Shown: positions 22,789 to 31,995, counted from the stretch's first letter. The stretch: 33,444 bases of DNA from Candidatus Poribacteria bacterium (GCA_018644665.1 JABGQA010000139.1:1-33444), one strand, 5' to 3'. Program-made: numbers and translations. Notes: a model not told the origin generated them from the sequence alone.

Positions 22789-24527
22789 CTAGGGCTTGGC
22801 AACAGGCCCTGCCGGCGCCTCCCGACTGTACAGGGCCCCGGTTCGTTCGTAGGAGACCGCCACTTCCCCGTCGTTCACGTCCAACCGTGGCACGTTCGCG
22901 TCGCGCACGTCTCGATCCGGGCCGCGCATGACGGCGAGTTGCTCGTCGGTCATGCCGTCGACGAGGTCGCCCCAGCGGGCCTCCGGGTGGACCATCGCGC
23001 CACCGCTGCGGTTGAAATTCCGAGACGAGTACTTGATGAGGATGCCCCTCCGAGCGATCTCGCTGGTCCATGCGAGCGCCCCATGTGTCTGCGCGCCGTC
23101 CATGAAGAACAGCACGTCTCCCGCGTTCATTACGGGATGCGTCACGAGACCCATGTCGTCGTCGCACGTGCGGACGCCAGGTGGCATGCGGTACTGTGCC
23201 TTGTGGCTGCCCGGCACGCAGGCGAAGCCGCCGTCCGTCTCGGTGACGTCGCGTAGTTGCCACGTGACGGTGATGGCCTCGCAGTAGCTGCGCCCGTTCT
23301 GGAACACATAGCTGCGGGATGGCACGAGGGGCTCGTTGGCGTCGTGGAGCGAGTGCCCGGACGACCCCTTCACAGCGCAGAACGCAGTTGGTCCGCCACA
23401 TCGCCACCCACTGCCGCCCATCCAGTTCAGCCGCTGTGTCACGGCGGGATGCGCCATCATGCGGCGGAACGGGAGGCAATACGGCTCCGGCGCTTGTAGG
23501 AGGCCTCCGAGCGTCGGCCGCCCGGTGCCGGCGAGGGCCGTCGACCCGCCGGACAACTCGTTACCGACGACGATTCGGTCCTCGAAACGGTCGACCGCCT
23601 CGTTGGCGAGGGCCAGTTCCTCGGCCGTGAGTATGTTGCGCAGCACGAGATAGCCGGTCAAATCCCAGAAGTAGAACTCGTTTTCGTCGATCCCGGAGTC
23701 GGGGTCGCGCACGTAGATCGACGGGTGCACGGGATCGACACCATGCTCGATCCACTGCGTCCCACCGTCCGAGTTAAGGACGGGCGCGGGCGTCGTGTCC
23801 GCGTACCCGGGCTTGTGGACGGCCGCGCGCTCCTCGGGTGACATGTCACCCATCCACTCAGGGACCGGCTGCGCGTCGGTATCCGGTCCCGCGCCGCGGT
23901 CGCGGATCACGCCTCTCGCCGTGTATTCGTAGCGGAGCAGGCGCCGCGCGCCGTTATGCCACGGCCGGACGCCTTGCGTCACGGCCCGGGCGTACAGCAG
24001 CAGATCGCCCGCCTGCAGCTCCGGCTGGAGCACGACGCCCATTTCGCCCTTGCCCGTGGCGACATCGTCCGGCGTCTCGACGTTGCTCTTGTGGCTGCAC
24101 GGCACGAACACGAGACCGCCGTCCCCACTCCCAACGTCCTGCAGCGCCCACGCGGCGTTGACCGCCTGGCACATGCGGCGTCCGTTCTGGTAGTAGTAGG
24201 CGAAGCCCGGGTCGCGCGGCTCGTTTCCTCCAACGAGCCCGCCGGACGCGGTCCCGTCCTGATCGCCGATGAGCCCGGGCAGTGCCTCCAGGCGGAAACC
24301 GGGCTGCACATCTGGTTCATGTACCAGACCAGCAGCGGGTGGATCATGAGTTCGCGGAACAGGCCGTTCGCTGGCGATGTCGGGGATAGGAGACTGTCGC
24401 CGTCGGCCGCGTCGAGTGCCGCGTTCAGCGCGGCGACGCGATCTGGAGTCAGCACACCTCGCAGGATGAGGTACCCGCTAACGTCGAATGCGTAGTTCTC
24501 CTCGTTCGTCATCGCCTCGGCGGCCAT
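22789..24527 (-). pseudogene. Tandem two-domain PhyH dioxygenase, broken by a one-base frameshift
   Basis: The 5' part starts at ATG 24527 (AAGGAGG five bases upstream) and reads a PhyH N-terminus (FDVSGYLILRGVLTPDRV) to MNQM at 24309. The sequence then continues in the -1 frame to the stop at 22789. If one base is restored near 24307-24309, the protein is about 579 residues with two PhyH domains, about 8-260 and 300-560. The second domain has EFYFWDLTGYLVLRNILTAEEL like the first. Domain 2 keeps the Fe-ligand His (LHDANEP) and the distal His (THGALAW); domain 1 has VGGNEP and TQGVRPW, so both His are lost. The break may be real or an assembly error. An independent frame of 506 residues starting at GTG 24309 is what an ORF caller would report. 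Confidence 0.8.
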
Positions 24528-24928
24528 GGGCTCCTCCTTATCCTGGTGATGTTGCGGCGGGCGCCCGGCTAGCCTGTCGGAATCGCCCATTGCGCGCAAC
24601 CCTCGTCGCGCGGGACGGGGTGGCGTCCGAGAGCGCAACAGCGACCGAGAGCGACCGAGGTGGCGGCACGTGGCGCCGCCCCCACGAAACGCCCGTCGCC
24701 GGCTCTGGGCCGGTCTGTGCGCTCCCGTGCGGCCGCAGCGGTGAGAAGCCTGTTCGCTAGCGCGGGCGTTGTGGGCACACTGCGTCGTGGCCTGGCGTGA
24801 CCCGGGGCAGCCGACGACCAATGTGATCGCGCTGGCCTAGGGTTGGAGAGCGCGACTCCCAGGCGGCGCTTCTGGCTAGCGCGCCGCCTGACTCGATGGG
24901 CGCCGATGTCAGAGCCGATGCCGGGTGG
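24528..24928. other. Intergenic region between polA and the PhyH gene
   Basis: About 400 bases. It holds the 9-base-pair hairpin near 24861-24889 (listed separately), a smaller hairpin GGCGGC/GCCGCC at 24662-24667 and 24675-24680, and a short direct repeat of AGCGACCGAG near 24640-24659. No open frame here has a ribosome site and plausible composition, and no RNA gene was recognised. Confidence 0.55.
24861..24889 (-). terminator. Probable polA terminator hairpin
   Basis: AGGCGGCGC (24861-24869) and GCGCCGCCT (24881-24889) form a perfect 9-base-pair stem with an 11-base loop, 40 bases past the polA stop. There is no U-tract, so it may be a hairpin-only terminator or a 3' end stabiliser. Confidence 0.5.
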
Positions 24929-27682
24929 CTAGTGTGCCTCGAGCCAACTCTCGCCGGTGCCCATCTCGACGATGATTGGCACGGAAACGTCGAGCGCGCT
25001 GACCATCGCCTCCTCGACGAACGGCATGACGACGTCCTGCTCCTCGCGGTGCATGTCGAACACGAGTTCATCGTGCACCTGCAGCAGCATCCGCGTGCGC
25101 AGGCCACGGGCGTCGAGTTCGCGGTGAATGCGGCTCATGGCGATCTTGATCATGTCGGCTGCGGAGCCCTGGATGCGGCTGTTGATCGCGTTGCGCTCCG
25201 CTCCCTGACGGGTCGTGGCGTTCCTCGAGTTGATGTCGCGCAGATAGCGCCGTCGCCCGAGGATCGTCTCCGCGTACCCGTGTTCCTTGGTGAACTCAAT
25301 CGTGTCGTCCATGTACTTCCGCACGCCGGGGTACTGCGCGAAGTAGTTGTCGATGAGTTCCGCCGCTTCGCCCCGCGGGATGTTCAGCCGTTGCGACAGG
25401 CCGAACGCCGATATCCCGTAGATGATGCCGAAGTTCACGGTCTTCGCCCGGTCGCGCATCTCGCGTGTGACCCCGTCCGGTTCGACGTCGTGCAGCTTCA
25501 TCGCCGTCGCCGCGTGGATATCCTCGTTGTTCAGGAATGCGGCGCGCATGCCCTCGTCACCGCTGAGTTCCGCGGCGAGCCGCAACTCGATCTGCGAGTA
25601 GTCCGCCGCCAGCAGCGTGAACTCCGGGCCGCGAGGAACGAACGCGCGCCGGATTTCCTGTCCCTTCTCGCGGCGAATGGGGATGTTCTGTAGGTTTGGA
25701 CCGCTAGACTGCATCCGGCCTGTGGCCGTGACGGCCTGCTCGTAGTGCGTGTGGATGCGCCCTGTCCGGTCGTAGACAGCTCCGGGCAGCATGTCCACAT
25801 ACGTCGACTTCAGCTTCGTCGACGCGCGGTAGTCGAGCACCTGCGCCACGATCTCGTGTTCGGGCGCGAGCCGGGCAAGCACCTGCTCGTTCGTGGCGAA
25901 CTGCCCCGTCTTCGTCTTCTTGGCGTTCGGGTCGAGCTCCATCTTGCCGAAGAGCAACTCCCCGAGCTGCTTCGGCGACCCGAGGTTGAACTCCTCGCCG
26001 GCGAGCTCGTAGATGCGCGCCTCAGCATTCACGATGTCCTCGGAGAGGGAGGCCGAAAGCCGTTCCAGCACCGGCGATTCGAGGCGGATGCCTTCGTACT
26101 CCATCTCGACGAGCGCCGGGATCAGCGGACACTCTATGTCGTGGAACACGCGCTCCTGACCCATCTCCTTCAGGAGCGGCTCGTACTTGCGGAAGAGCTG
26201 GTACGTGACGTCCGCGTCCTCGGAGGCATACTCGGCCACCTGCTCGACCGGGACTTCGCGCAGCGTCCGCTGCTCCTCGCCCCGCTCGCCGATGAGGTCG
26301 CTGATGGACATCGGCCGATAGGAGAGGAGCGCTTCCGCGAGGTAGTCCATGCTGCGACGCAGTTCGGGCGTCGCGAGGTGCGCAGCGAGCATTGTGTCGA
26401 ACAGCGGCCCACAGACGGTCACCCCGTGCCATCGCAGTACGCTCAGGTCGTACTTGAGGTTGTGTCCGACGGTAAGGACGTCCTCGCTGTCGAAGAACGG
26501 TCGGAACTCCTCTAGGACGGCGCGGTTCGCCTCCTTGTCCGCTGGGAACGGGACGTAATGACCCGTGTGCTCCGCGAAGGAGAACGAGAACCCCACGATC
26601 TCGCAACGCTTGGAGTCGAGCCCGGTAGTCTCAGAGTCGAAGCACACCGCGTTCTGCTCGAGCAGGCGTGCGATGAAGGCCGCGCGGGCCTCGGCCCCAT
26701 CCACCAGCCGATAGTCGTGCTCGACATCCTCGGCCGTCTGCACAGGTACGCCCGTGTCCTCGGTGGCCTCGTTCGTCGCCCGTTGGAGCGTCATCTCGAA
26801 CTCGTCCCCGAACATACGTTGCCCGAGGGTGCGGAACTCCATCTCCACGAACAGCTGCTTCAGCGCCTCGTCGTCCGGGGAACGTCGGATGAGATCATCG
26901 ACGGTGTGCTCCAGGGGCACGTCGCGCACGATCGTCACGAGCCGCTTCGACAGCCGCGCCTGCTCCGCGAACGTCTCCAGGTTCTCCTTCTGCTTGCCCT
27001 TGAGTTCGTGCGTGCTCTCAAGCAGATTTTCGATGCTGCCGAACTGTGCGATGAGCTTCTTTGACGTCTTCTCGCCGATGCCCGGCACGCCGGGGATGTT
27101 GTCGCTGGCGTCGCCCCACAGACCGAGGATGTCCCGCACCTGGTCGACGTTCTCTATGTCCCACCCCTCTAGGATCTCCGGGACGCCGAGCACTTCCGCG
27201 CCGCTTCCGCTCTTGCCGGGCTTGTACATGAACGCCGTGTCGGACACTAGCTGGGCGTAATCCTTGTCCGGCGTCACCATGAACGTTCGGAAGCCCTGCG
27301 CGTCGGCCTGCAGGGCGAGCGTCCCGATGATGTCGTCCGCCTCGAACCCGGGCTGCTTGATGACGGGGATATTGAAGGCTTCGAACATACGGAAGACGTA
27401 CGGCAGGCACGCGCTGAGGTCCTCGGGCATCGCCTCGCGCTGCGCCTTGTACTCCGGGTATTCCACGTGCCGCATCGTCGGCTCGGGTGTGTCGAACACC
27501 GCTGCGATGTGCGTCGGTTCCTCTTTGCCGAGGATCTGTAGCAGCGTATTCGTGCATGCGAAGACGGCTGAGGTGTTCATCCCGGTCGAGGCGATACGCG
27601 GGTTGCGGATCAGAGCGAAATGGGCCCGATACACGAGCGCCATGCCGTCGAGTAGGAACAGCTTCTTGCCGGTATCGGCCAT
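24929..27682 (-). CDS. polA: DNA polymerase I
   Basis: A 917-residue protein with all three domains. The 5' nuclease (about 1-300) has DGMALVYRAHFAL, EADDIIGTLA and PDKDYAQLV. The 3'-5' exonuclease (about 330-500) is intact: DSETTG, GHNLKYDLSVL and YASEDAD keep all metal ligands, so the enzyme should proofread, unlike the Thermus and Bacillus versions. The polymerase domain has ADYSQIELRLAAEL (motif A), RAKTVNFGIIYG (motif B) and QVHDELVF (motif C). It fills gaps in repair and removes RNA primers. It starts at ATG 27682 with a weak ribosome site. The gene ends 40 bases before a hairpin. It is an ordinary housekeeping gene among accessory genes. Confidence 0.97.
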   Translation of the reverse strand: MADTGKKLFLLDGMALVYRAHFALIRNPRIASTGMNTSAVFACTNTLLQILGKEEPTHIAAVFDTPEPTMRHVEYPEYKAQREAMPEDLSACLPYVFRMFEAFNIPVIKQPGFEADDIIGTLALQADAQGFRTFMVTPDKDYAQLVSDTAFMYKPGKSGSGAEVLGVPEILEGWDIENVDQVRDILGLWGDASDNIPGVPGIGEKTSKKLIAQFGSIENLLESTHELKGKQKENLETFAEQARLSKRLVTIVRDVPLEHTVDDLIRRSPDDEALKQLFVEMEFRTLGQRMFGDEFEMTLQRATNEATEDTGVPVQTAEDVEHDYRLVDGAEARAAFIARLLEQNAVCFDSETTGLDSKRCEIVGFSFSFAEHTGHYVPFPADKEANRAVLEEFRPFFDSEDVLTVGHNLKYDLSVLRWHGVTVCGPLFDTMLAAHLATPELRRSMDYLAEALLSYRPMSISDLIGERGEEQRTLREVPVEQVAEYASEDADVTYQLFRKYEPLLKEMGQERVFHDIECPLIPALVEMEYEGIRLESPVLERLSASLSEDIVNAEARIYELAGEEFNLGSPKQLGELLFGKMELDPNAKKTKTGQFATNEQVLARLAPEHEIVAQVLDYRASTKLKSTYVDMLPGAVYDRTGRIHTHYEQAVTATGRMQSSGPNLQNIPIRREKGQEIRRAFVPRGPEFTLLAADYSQIELRLAAELSGDEGMRAAFLNNEDIHAATAMKLHDVEPDGVTREMRDRAKTVNFGIIYGISAFGLSQRLNIPRGEAAELIDNYFAQYPGVRKYMDDTIEFTKEHGYAETILGRRRYLRDINSRNATTRQGAERNAINSRIQGSAADMIKIAMSRIHRELDARGLRTRMLLQVHDELVFDMHREEQDVVMPFVEEAMVSALDVSVPIIVEMGTGESWLEAH

Positions 27683-27746
27683 CCTCGATCTCGCTTCCGA
27701 TGTGGTGGGAACAGGCGGACGCGCACACAGACACTAATGACGACAA

Positions 27747-27777
27747 CGGCCGGTCATTGTGAACTGTTACACGGCCG
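27747..27777 (-). terminator. Weak stem-loop between the URO-D gene and polA
   Basis: Two copies of the self-complementary CGGCCG (27747-27752, 27772-27777) can pair around a 19-base loop just after the URO-D stop. The stem is short and no U-tract follows. The loop contains a near-palindrome (GTGAACTGTTACAC) that could instead be a regulatory site. Confidence 0.3.
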
Positions 27778-27784
27778 CCTTCGG

Positions 27785-28861
27785 TCAGTACCGGCCGTGT
27801 TCGCGGGCCGTGTCGTACATCGCCACCACGTTCTCGGTCAGCGAGTTGTCTTGGAGCTGGTGGGTCGGAGACATCGCGTAGCCGCCCCCGGGCATCATGA
27901 TGTCCAGCGTCTCGCGCACGTCGTCTACTGTGTCCTGCACCGAGCCGGTCGCAACGGGCCCGGCCGTCGAGATGCACCCGTGGAACGACAGCTTGTCGCC
28001 GTAACGGCCCTTCAGGTAGGCGGGAGCCATGTTCGCCGCCTCCGGCTGAAGCGTGTCCACGACATCAATCCCCATCTCGATGAAGTCGTCGAAGGCCCAA
28101 CTGCTCGACCCGCAACAGTGGATGATGACGGGCAGGTCGTAGGCCTTGGCCAGGTCCACGAACTGCTGATGGATCGGCCGGATCACCTTGCGGAACAGGT
28201 CGAGGCTGACGAGCGGCCCGATCTGCGTCCCAAGATCCTCGCCCATCTGGAACAGGTGGATGCCGCCCTTCGCCGCTTCGAGCGTACGCGCGGTGATCTC
28301 CAGGAGCGTCGCGCTCTTCCGCTCGATGTAGCGCAGCCCCGCGGCGTCCTCGGTCAGCAGATCTACGAGCACCTGCTCCATCGTGCGGATCATGCCCGTG
28401 CTGTTGATGATGTCCGGCAGGCCCACGCTTCCGCCCACGACGCAGAACTCCTCCTGCGCGGCGCACTGCGCGGCGACGTTCGAGTAGTCGTAGTCGTCGG
28501 GCGAGGGCATTGGCCACGCTTCGATTTCGTCTAACGTGGCGTCTGAGAGCGGGAAGTCGCAGTAGTCCCAATACCCGCCGCTGTCGTGTTCGACGTAGCG
28601 GCGGCGGATCCCCCAAAGGTCGACCGTGCGGTCGGGGATGTCGTTGTGCAGCTCCGGCCCCACGTAGGGCGCGCCTGAGCCGCGGAAGTCCACGCCGAGG
28701 ATCTCGCGCAGACGCAGGTTGTCGTTCGCGGCAAGCCCGTAGTGCGCTTTCATGCGCGCGTCGATGCCTGGATTCGACAGGTAGTTGATAGGCACGCGGT
28801 CTGGTTCCTGGCGTGCAAACGCCGTCAGTACCCGCTCCCTCGAACTCATCTCACGGGGCAT
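27785..28861 (-). CDS. Uroporphyrinogen decarboxylase (URO-D) family protein
   Basis: A 358-residue TIM-barrel protein of the URO-D/MtaA methyltransferase superfamily. The N-terminus SSRERVLTAFARQEPDRVPIN is diagnostic. IIHCCGSSSWAF near 260 carries the His and Cys that bind zinc in the corrinoid-methyltransferase-like subgroup (MtaA, CmuA), rather than the Arg/Asp set of true HemE, and GYAMSPTHQLQ is near the C-terminus. It probably handles a methyl or small acyl group, not haem synthesis; the substrate is unknown. I chose the ATG at 28861, which has AGGAGG 8 bases before it; ATG 28882 and TTG 28903 are poorer. Confidence 0.85.
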   Translation of the reverse strand: MPREMSSRERVLTAFARQEPDRVPINYLSNPGIDARMKAHYGLAANDNLRLREILGVDFRGSGAPYVGPELHNDIPDRTVDLWGIRRRYVEHDSGGYWDYCDFPLSDATLDEIEAWPMPSPDDYDYSNVAAQCAAQEEFCVVGGSVGLPDIINSTGMIRTMEQVLVDLLTEDAAGLRYIERKSATLLEITARTLEAAKGGIHLFQMGEDLGTQIGPLVSLDLFRKVIRPIHQQFVDLAKAYDLPVIIHCCGSSSWAFDDFIEMGIDVVDTLQPEAANMAPAYLKGRYGDKLSFHGCISTAGPVATGSVQDTVDDVRETLDIMMPGGGYAMSPTHQLQDNSLTENVVAMYDTAREHGRY

Positions 28862-28968
28862 GTCACCGGCCTCCTGACCCATCGTCCACGTCGGTTCCGC
28901 CAAGACGTCCGTTCACCCGGACATTAGCCCGCGACTCGCCCTTCCGCCACGGTCATGCGCCGCGGTGG

Positions 28969-28997
28969 TTGCGCACCGGGGCAGATGGGCGTAGCCT
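28969..28997 (+). promoter_or_regulatory. Possible promoter of the first secreted ConA-like gene
   Basis: TTGCGC (28969-28974), a 17-base spacer and TAGCCT (28992-28997), about 60 bases before the ATG at 29064. The -35 is the same as that proposed for the sulfatase-like gene. The match is moderate. Confidence 0.35.
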
Positions 28998-29063
28998 GAC
29001 GCCGAATCCGGGCGACATCCGTCGACCGCCCGCGACACACCATTCCGCAGGAGATGCGCAGTG

Positions 29064-29732
29064 ATGAGACGCGCCACGATATGTGCCTTCTTACTGACGT
29101 TCGCGGCCGCCAACGGCGCGTTCGCGCTTACCGAGAACTTCGATTCCGGCGCGGCTGGTGACTGGACCGAGGTTCAGGGAACATGGGCCGTTGCGAACGG
29201 CGAGTATACGCAGTCCGACCTCACGTGGGCGACGACCGCGACGAACGAGACGTACCACCGCAGCTACTTCGGCGACGCGAGCTGGACCGACTACACCGTG
29301 GAGGCGACCGTCAGGATCGACGAGAGCGGCGGCGTCGCGGCAATCCTAGGCATCTTCTTCCGCGTCACCGAGAAGTCGGCTGGCGGCGACTACTACCTCT
29401 TCCGGCTCGACGAGCGCCCCGCGGAAGGGCCGGCGCTCGTCAAGGCGCCGAACACCATCATCCAGGAGAACTTGGAGAAGCCGGCGGCGCTCGGTGTCGA
29501 TTACGTGCTGAAGGTCGAAGTCGAGGGCGATTCCATCCGTTGCTACGTTGACGGAGTGTTGGAGATCGACGTCACCGACAGCGACTTCGCAACCGGGGCC
29601 GTTGGCGTCGGCACGTTCGACGCGGTCGGCTCCTTCGACGACGTCAGCGTCAGCGGCGTAGGTATCGCTACGCCCGTGGAAGCGCGCGGCAAGCTGCCCA
29701 ACGTGTGGGCCCGTCTGCGGAGCGCCTACTAG
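29064..29732 (+). CDS. Secreted concanavalin-A-like (LamG/DUF1080-type) protein, copy 1
   Basis: A 222-residue exported protein. The signal peptide is about 1-22 (ATICAFLLTFAAANGAFA). The mature part is a beta-sandwich of the LamG/family 16-like type: LTENFDSG...DWTEVQGTW, FFRVTEKS, YYLFRLDE, YVLKVEVEGDSIRCYVDGVLEIDV and VGVGTFDAVGSFDDVSV are the standard strands of a ligand-binding ConA fold. No glycosidase acid pair is apparent, so it may bind a polysaccharide rather than cut it. It ends with GKLPNVWARLRSAY, shared with copy 2. AGGAG lies 10 bases before the ATG at 29064 (7 before the GTG at 29061). It is divergent from the URO-D gene. Confidence 0.8.
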   Translation: MRRATICAFLLTFAAANGAFALTENFDSGAAGDWTEVQGTWAVANGEYTQSDLTWATTATNETYHRSYFGDASWTDYTVEATVRIDESGGVAAILGIFFRVTEKSAGGDYYLFRLDERPAEGPALVKAPNTIIQENLEKPAALGVDYVLKVEVEGDSIRCYVDGVLEIDVTDSDFATGAVGVGTFDAVGSFDDVSVSGVGIATPVEARGKLPNVWARLRSAY

Positions 29733-29821
29733 GCGGTATAGAACGTCGACGTGTGACACCACGGCCGCGTCCCTCCGCGGCACGCGCGTTGAGTGTTGCG
29801 GCCCCGACTGCACGCGTCCGG

Positions 29822-29853
29822 CCTGCCCGCGATCGACGGAACTCGCGGGCAGG
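29822..29853 (+). repeat. Perfect 11-bp inverted repeat in the leader of ConA-like copy 2
   Basis: CCTGCCCGCGA (29822-29832) and TCGCGGGCAGG (29843-29853) pair perfectly around a 10-base loop. It lies 90 bases after copy 1 and 30 bases before the start of copy 2. There is no U-tract, so attenuation, an mRNA end or a protein-binding site are all possible. Confidence 0.75.
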
Positions 29854-29882
29854 GCAGACGCTAGGGACGATGGAGAACCCCA

Positions 29883-30551
29883 ATGAAACGCTTCATGGCA
29901 TGTGCCGTCCTGTTGACCTTCGCTACGGCCCACTGCGCGCTCGCGTTGACAGAGGACTTCGATGCAGGAAAGGCCGCCGACTGGACCGAGGTCCAGGGCG
30001 AGTGGGCCGTCTCAAAGGGCGAATACACCCAAGCCGACCTGGTTTGGACGACGACCGCGACACACGAGACCTACCACCGTAGCTACTTCGGCGACGAAGA
30101 CTGGGACGACTACACGCTGGAGGCCAACGTCCGAATCGAGGAGGGTGGAGCAACCGCCCCTATCGTGGGCATCTTCTTCCGCGTCACCGAGAAATCGGAC
30201 ACCGGTGACTACTACTACTTCCGGCTGGACGAGCGGGCCGCGGAAGGGCCGGCGCTCATCAAGGCGCCGAACATCATCATCCAGGAGAACCTAGCCCAGC
30301 CGGCCGAGATCGGCGTCGACTATGTCCTGAAGGTCGAAGTCGAGGGTGATGAAATCCGATGCTACATCGACGGGGTGTTGGAGATCGACGTCATCGACGG
30401 CGACTTCCCCTCCGGCGCCATCGGCGTCGGAACGTTCGACGCCGTGGGTCACTTCGACAACGTCAGCGTCAACGGCGACGGCATTCCGCGACCCGTCGAG
30501 TCACGTGGAAAGTTGCCGGAGGTGTGGGCGCGGCTGCGGAGCGCGTACTAG
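29883..30551 (+). CDS. Secreted concanavalin-A-like protein, copy 2 (tandem paralogue)
   Basis: A 222-residue protein, the same length as copy 1 and alike along its full length, with a signal peptide at about 1-22 (FMACAVLLTFATAHCALA). The same strands follow: LTEDFDAG, FFRVTEKSDTGDYYYFRLDE, VLKVEVEGDEIRCYIDGVLEID, VGTFDAVGHFDNVSV. The tail GKLPEVWARLRSAY is conserved even though the stretch just before it differs. GGAGA is 6 bases before the ATG. Its strand and 150-base spacing to copy 1 point to tandem duplication. It is convergent with the DUF1501 gene 37 bases away. A surface carbohydrate-binding role is a guess from the fold. Confidence 0.8.
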   Translation: MKRFMACAVLLTFATAHCALALTEDFDAGKAADWTEVQGEWAVSKGEYTQADLVWTTTATHETYHRSYFGDEDWDDYTLEANVRIEEGGATAPIVGIFFRVTEKSDTGDYYYFRLDERAAEGPALIKAPNIIIQENLAQPAEIGVDYVLKVEVEGDEIRCYIDGVLEIDVIDGDFPSGAIGVGTFDAVGHFDNVSVNGDGIPRPVESRGKLPEVWARLRSAY

Positions 30552-30588
30552 AGGTTGGCGCGCGGGGGGGCGTTCGCGGCAGGAGCGG

Positions 30589-31995
30589 TCAGGCGAGTAG
30601 ACCGGCCACCGCCTCCCCGCTGACATCGGTTAGGCGGAAGCGCCGCCCCTGGTGCTTGTGCGTGAGCCGCTCGTGGTCTATGCCGAGCAGGTGCAGGACC
30701 GTGGCGTGCAGGTCGTTCACGTGCAGCGGCTTCTCGGCGATGTTGTACCCGAGGTCGTCCGTCGCGCCGTAGGTCGTCCCGGCTCGGACGCCTCCTCCTG
30801 CCATCCACATCGTGAAGCACCGCGGGTGGTGGTCGCGTCCGTAGTCGGTCGCGGTGAGCTTCCCCTGGCAGTAACTCGTCCGACCGAACTCCCCGCCCCA
30901 GATGACGAGCGTGTCGTCGAGCATCCCTCGCTGCTTCAGGTCCGTGATCAGGGCTGCCGTGGCCTGATCCGTCTCCTTGCACTGCTGGTGGATTCCGCGC
31001 GGGAGGCCTCCATGCTGGTCCCACCCCTTGTGGTAGAGCTGTATGAACCGGACGTTCCGTTCGGCCAGCCGCCGCGCAAGCAGGCAGTTGGCGGCGTATG
31101 AGCCGGGATCGCGCGCATCCGGGCCGTACATGTCGAACACGGAATCCGGCTCGTCGGACAGATCGGTGACTTCCGGGACCGACGTCTGCATTCGGTACGC
31201 CATCTCGTACTGCGCCGTACGCGCGTCGATCTCGGGATCGCCTTCCCGTTCGGCGGCGAGGTCGTTCAGGTCCCGCACCCGGTCCAGCACCAACCTGCGG
31301 CAATCCGCGGACACGCCGTCTGGGTTGGACAGGTAGAGGATCGGGTCTCGTCCCGCGCGGAACTGCGCCCCCTGGTGCTCCGACGGCAGGAACCCGTTCC
31401 CCCAAAGCCGCGAGTAAAGCGGCTGCCCGCCCTTATCCTTGCTCACCAGCACACAGAACGCAGGCAGGTTGTCGTTCATGCTCCCGAGGCCGTAGCTGAT
31501 CCACGACCCCATGCACGGCCGCCCGGCGATCTGCGATCCCGTCTGGAAGAACGTGATCGCCGGGTCGTGGTTGATCGCCTCCGTGTAGACGGACTTCACG
31601 AAGCACAGGTCGTCCACGATCTGCGACGTATACGGGAGAAGGTCGCTGACCCACGCACCGCTCTGGCCATACCGCGCGAAGCGGAACGCCGACCCCGCGA
31701 GTGGCAACGTCGCCTGATTACCGGACATGTTCGTCAGACGCTGCCCCATGCGCACGGACGCGGGCAGGTCTTCGCCATTCCGCTCGTTCAGCGCCGGCTT
31801 GTGGTCGAACAGGTCTACCTGCGAGGGGCCGCCGCTCTGGAACAGGTAGATGACCCGCCGTGCCTTTGGGGCGAAGTGCGGCGCCCCGAGCGTGCCGTGC
31901 ATCCCGGGTTCGCTCGCTCGCGCCATCTGCCCGAGGGCGATGGACCCCAGCCCCACGCCCACTTGCGATAGGAACACCCGTCGCGTCATGCGCAT
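30589..31995 (-). CDS. DUF1501 family protein (alkaline phosphatase-like fold), Tat-exported
   Basis: A 468-residue protein. It starts MRMTRRVFLSQVGVGLG, a twin-arginine export signal (TRRVFL), ending near MARAS, so it is exported folded. The DUF1501 core follows: RVIYLFQSGGPSQVDLFDHKP, GPDARDPGSYAANCLLARRLAERNVRFIQLYH, GWDQHGG and GEFGRTS, with DRDHHPR and NDLHATVLHLLGIDH near the end, all metal-site motifs of the alkaline phosphatase/sulfatase fold. The reaction is unknown. It follows the PSD1 gene on the same strand with 23 bases between, the usual DUF1553-DUF1501 pair. The start is ATG 31995; TTG at 32007 has the better ribosome site (GGGAG at 7 bases) and is possible. Confidence 0.9.
   Translation of the reverse strand: MRMTRRVFLSQVGVGLGSIALGQMARASEPGMHGTLGAPHFAPKARRVIYLFQSGGPSQVDLFDHKPALNERNGEDLPASVRMGQRLTNMSGNQATLPLAGSAFRFARYGQSGAWVSDLLPYTSQIVDDLCFVKSVYTEAINHDPAITFFQTGSQIAGRPCMGSWISYGLGSMNDNLPAFCVLVSKDKGGQPLYSRLWGNGFLPSEHQGAQFRAGRDPILYLSNPDGVSADCRRLVLDRVRDLNDLAAEREGDPEIDARTAQYEMAYRMQTSVPEVTDLSDEPDSVFDMYGPDARDPGSYAANCLLARRLAERNVRFIQLYHKGWDQHGGLPRGIHQQCKETDQATAALITDLKQRGMLDDTLVIWGGEFGRTSYCQGKLTATDYGRDHHPRCFTMWMAGGGVRAGTTYGATDDLGYNIAEKPLHVNDLHATVLHLLGIDHERLTHKHQGRRFRLTDVSGEAVAGLLA

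Noticed and set aside
24304..24314. Programmed ribosomal frameshift in the PhyH gene
   Set aside because: No X-XXY-YYZ slippery sequence and no obvious downstream stimulator; a single base deletion or assembly error explains it.
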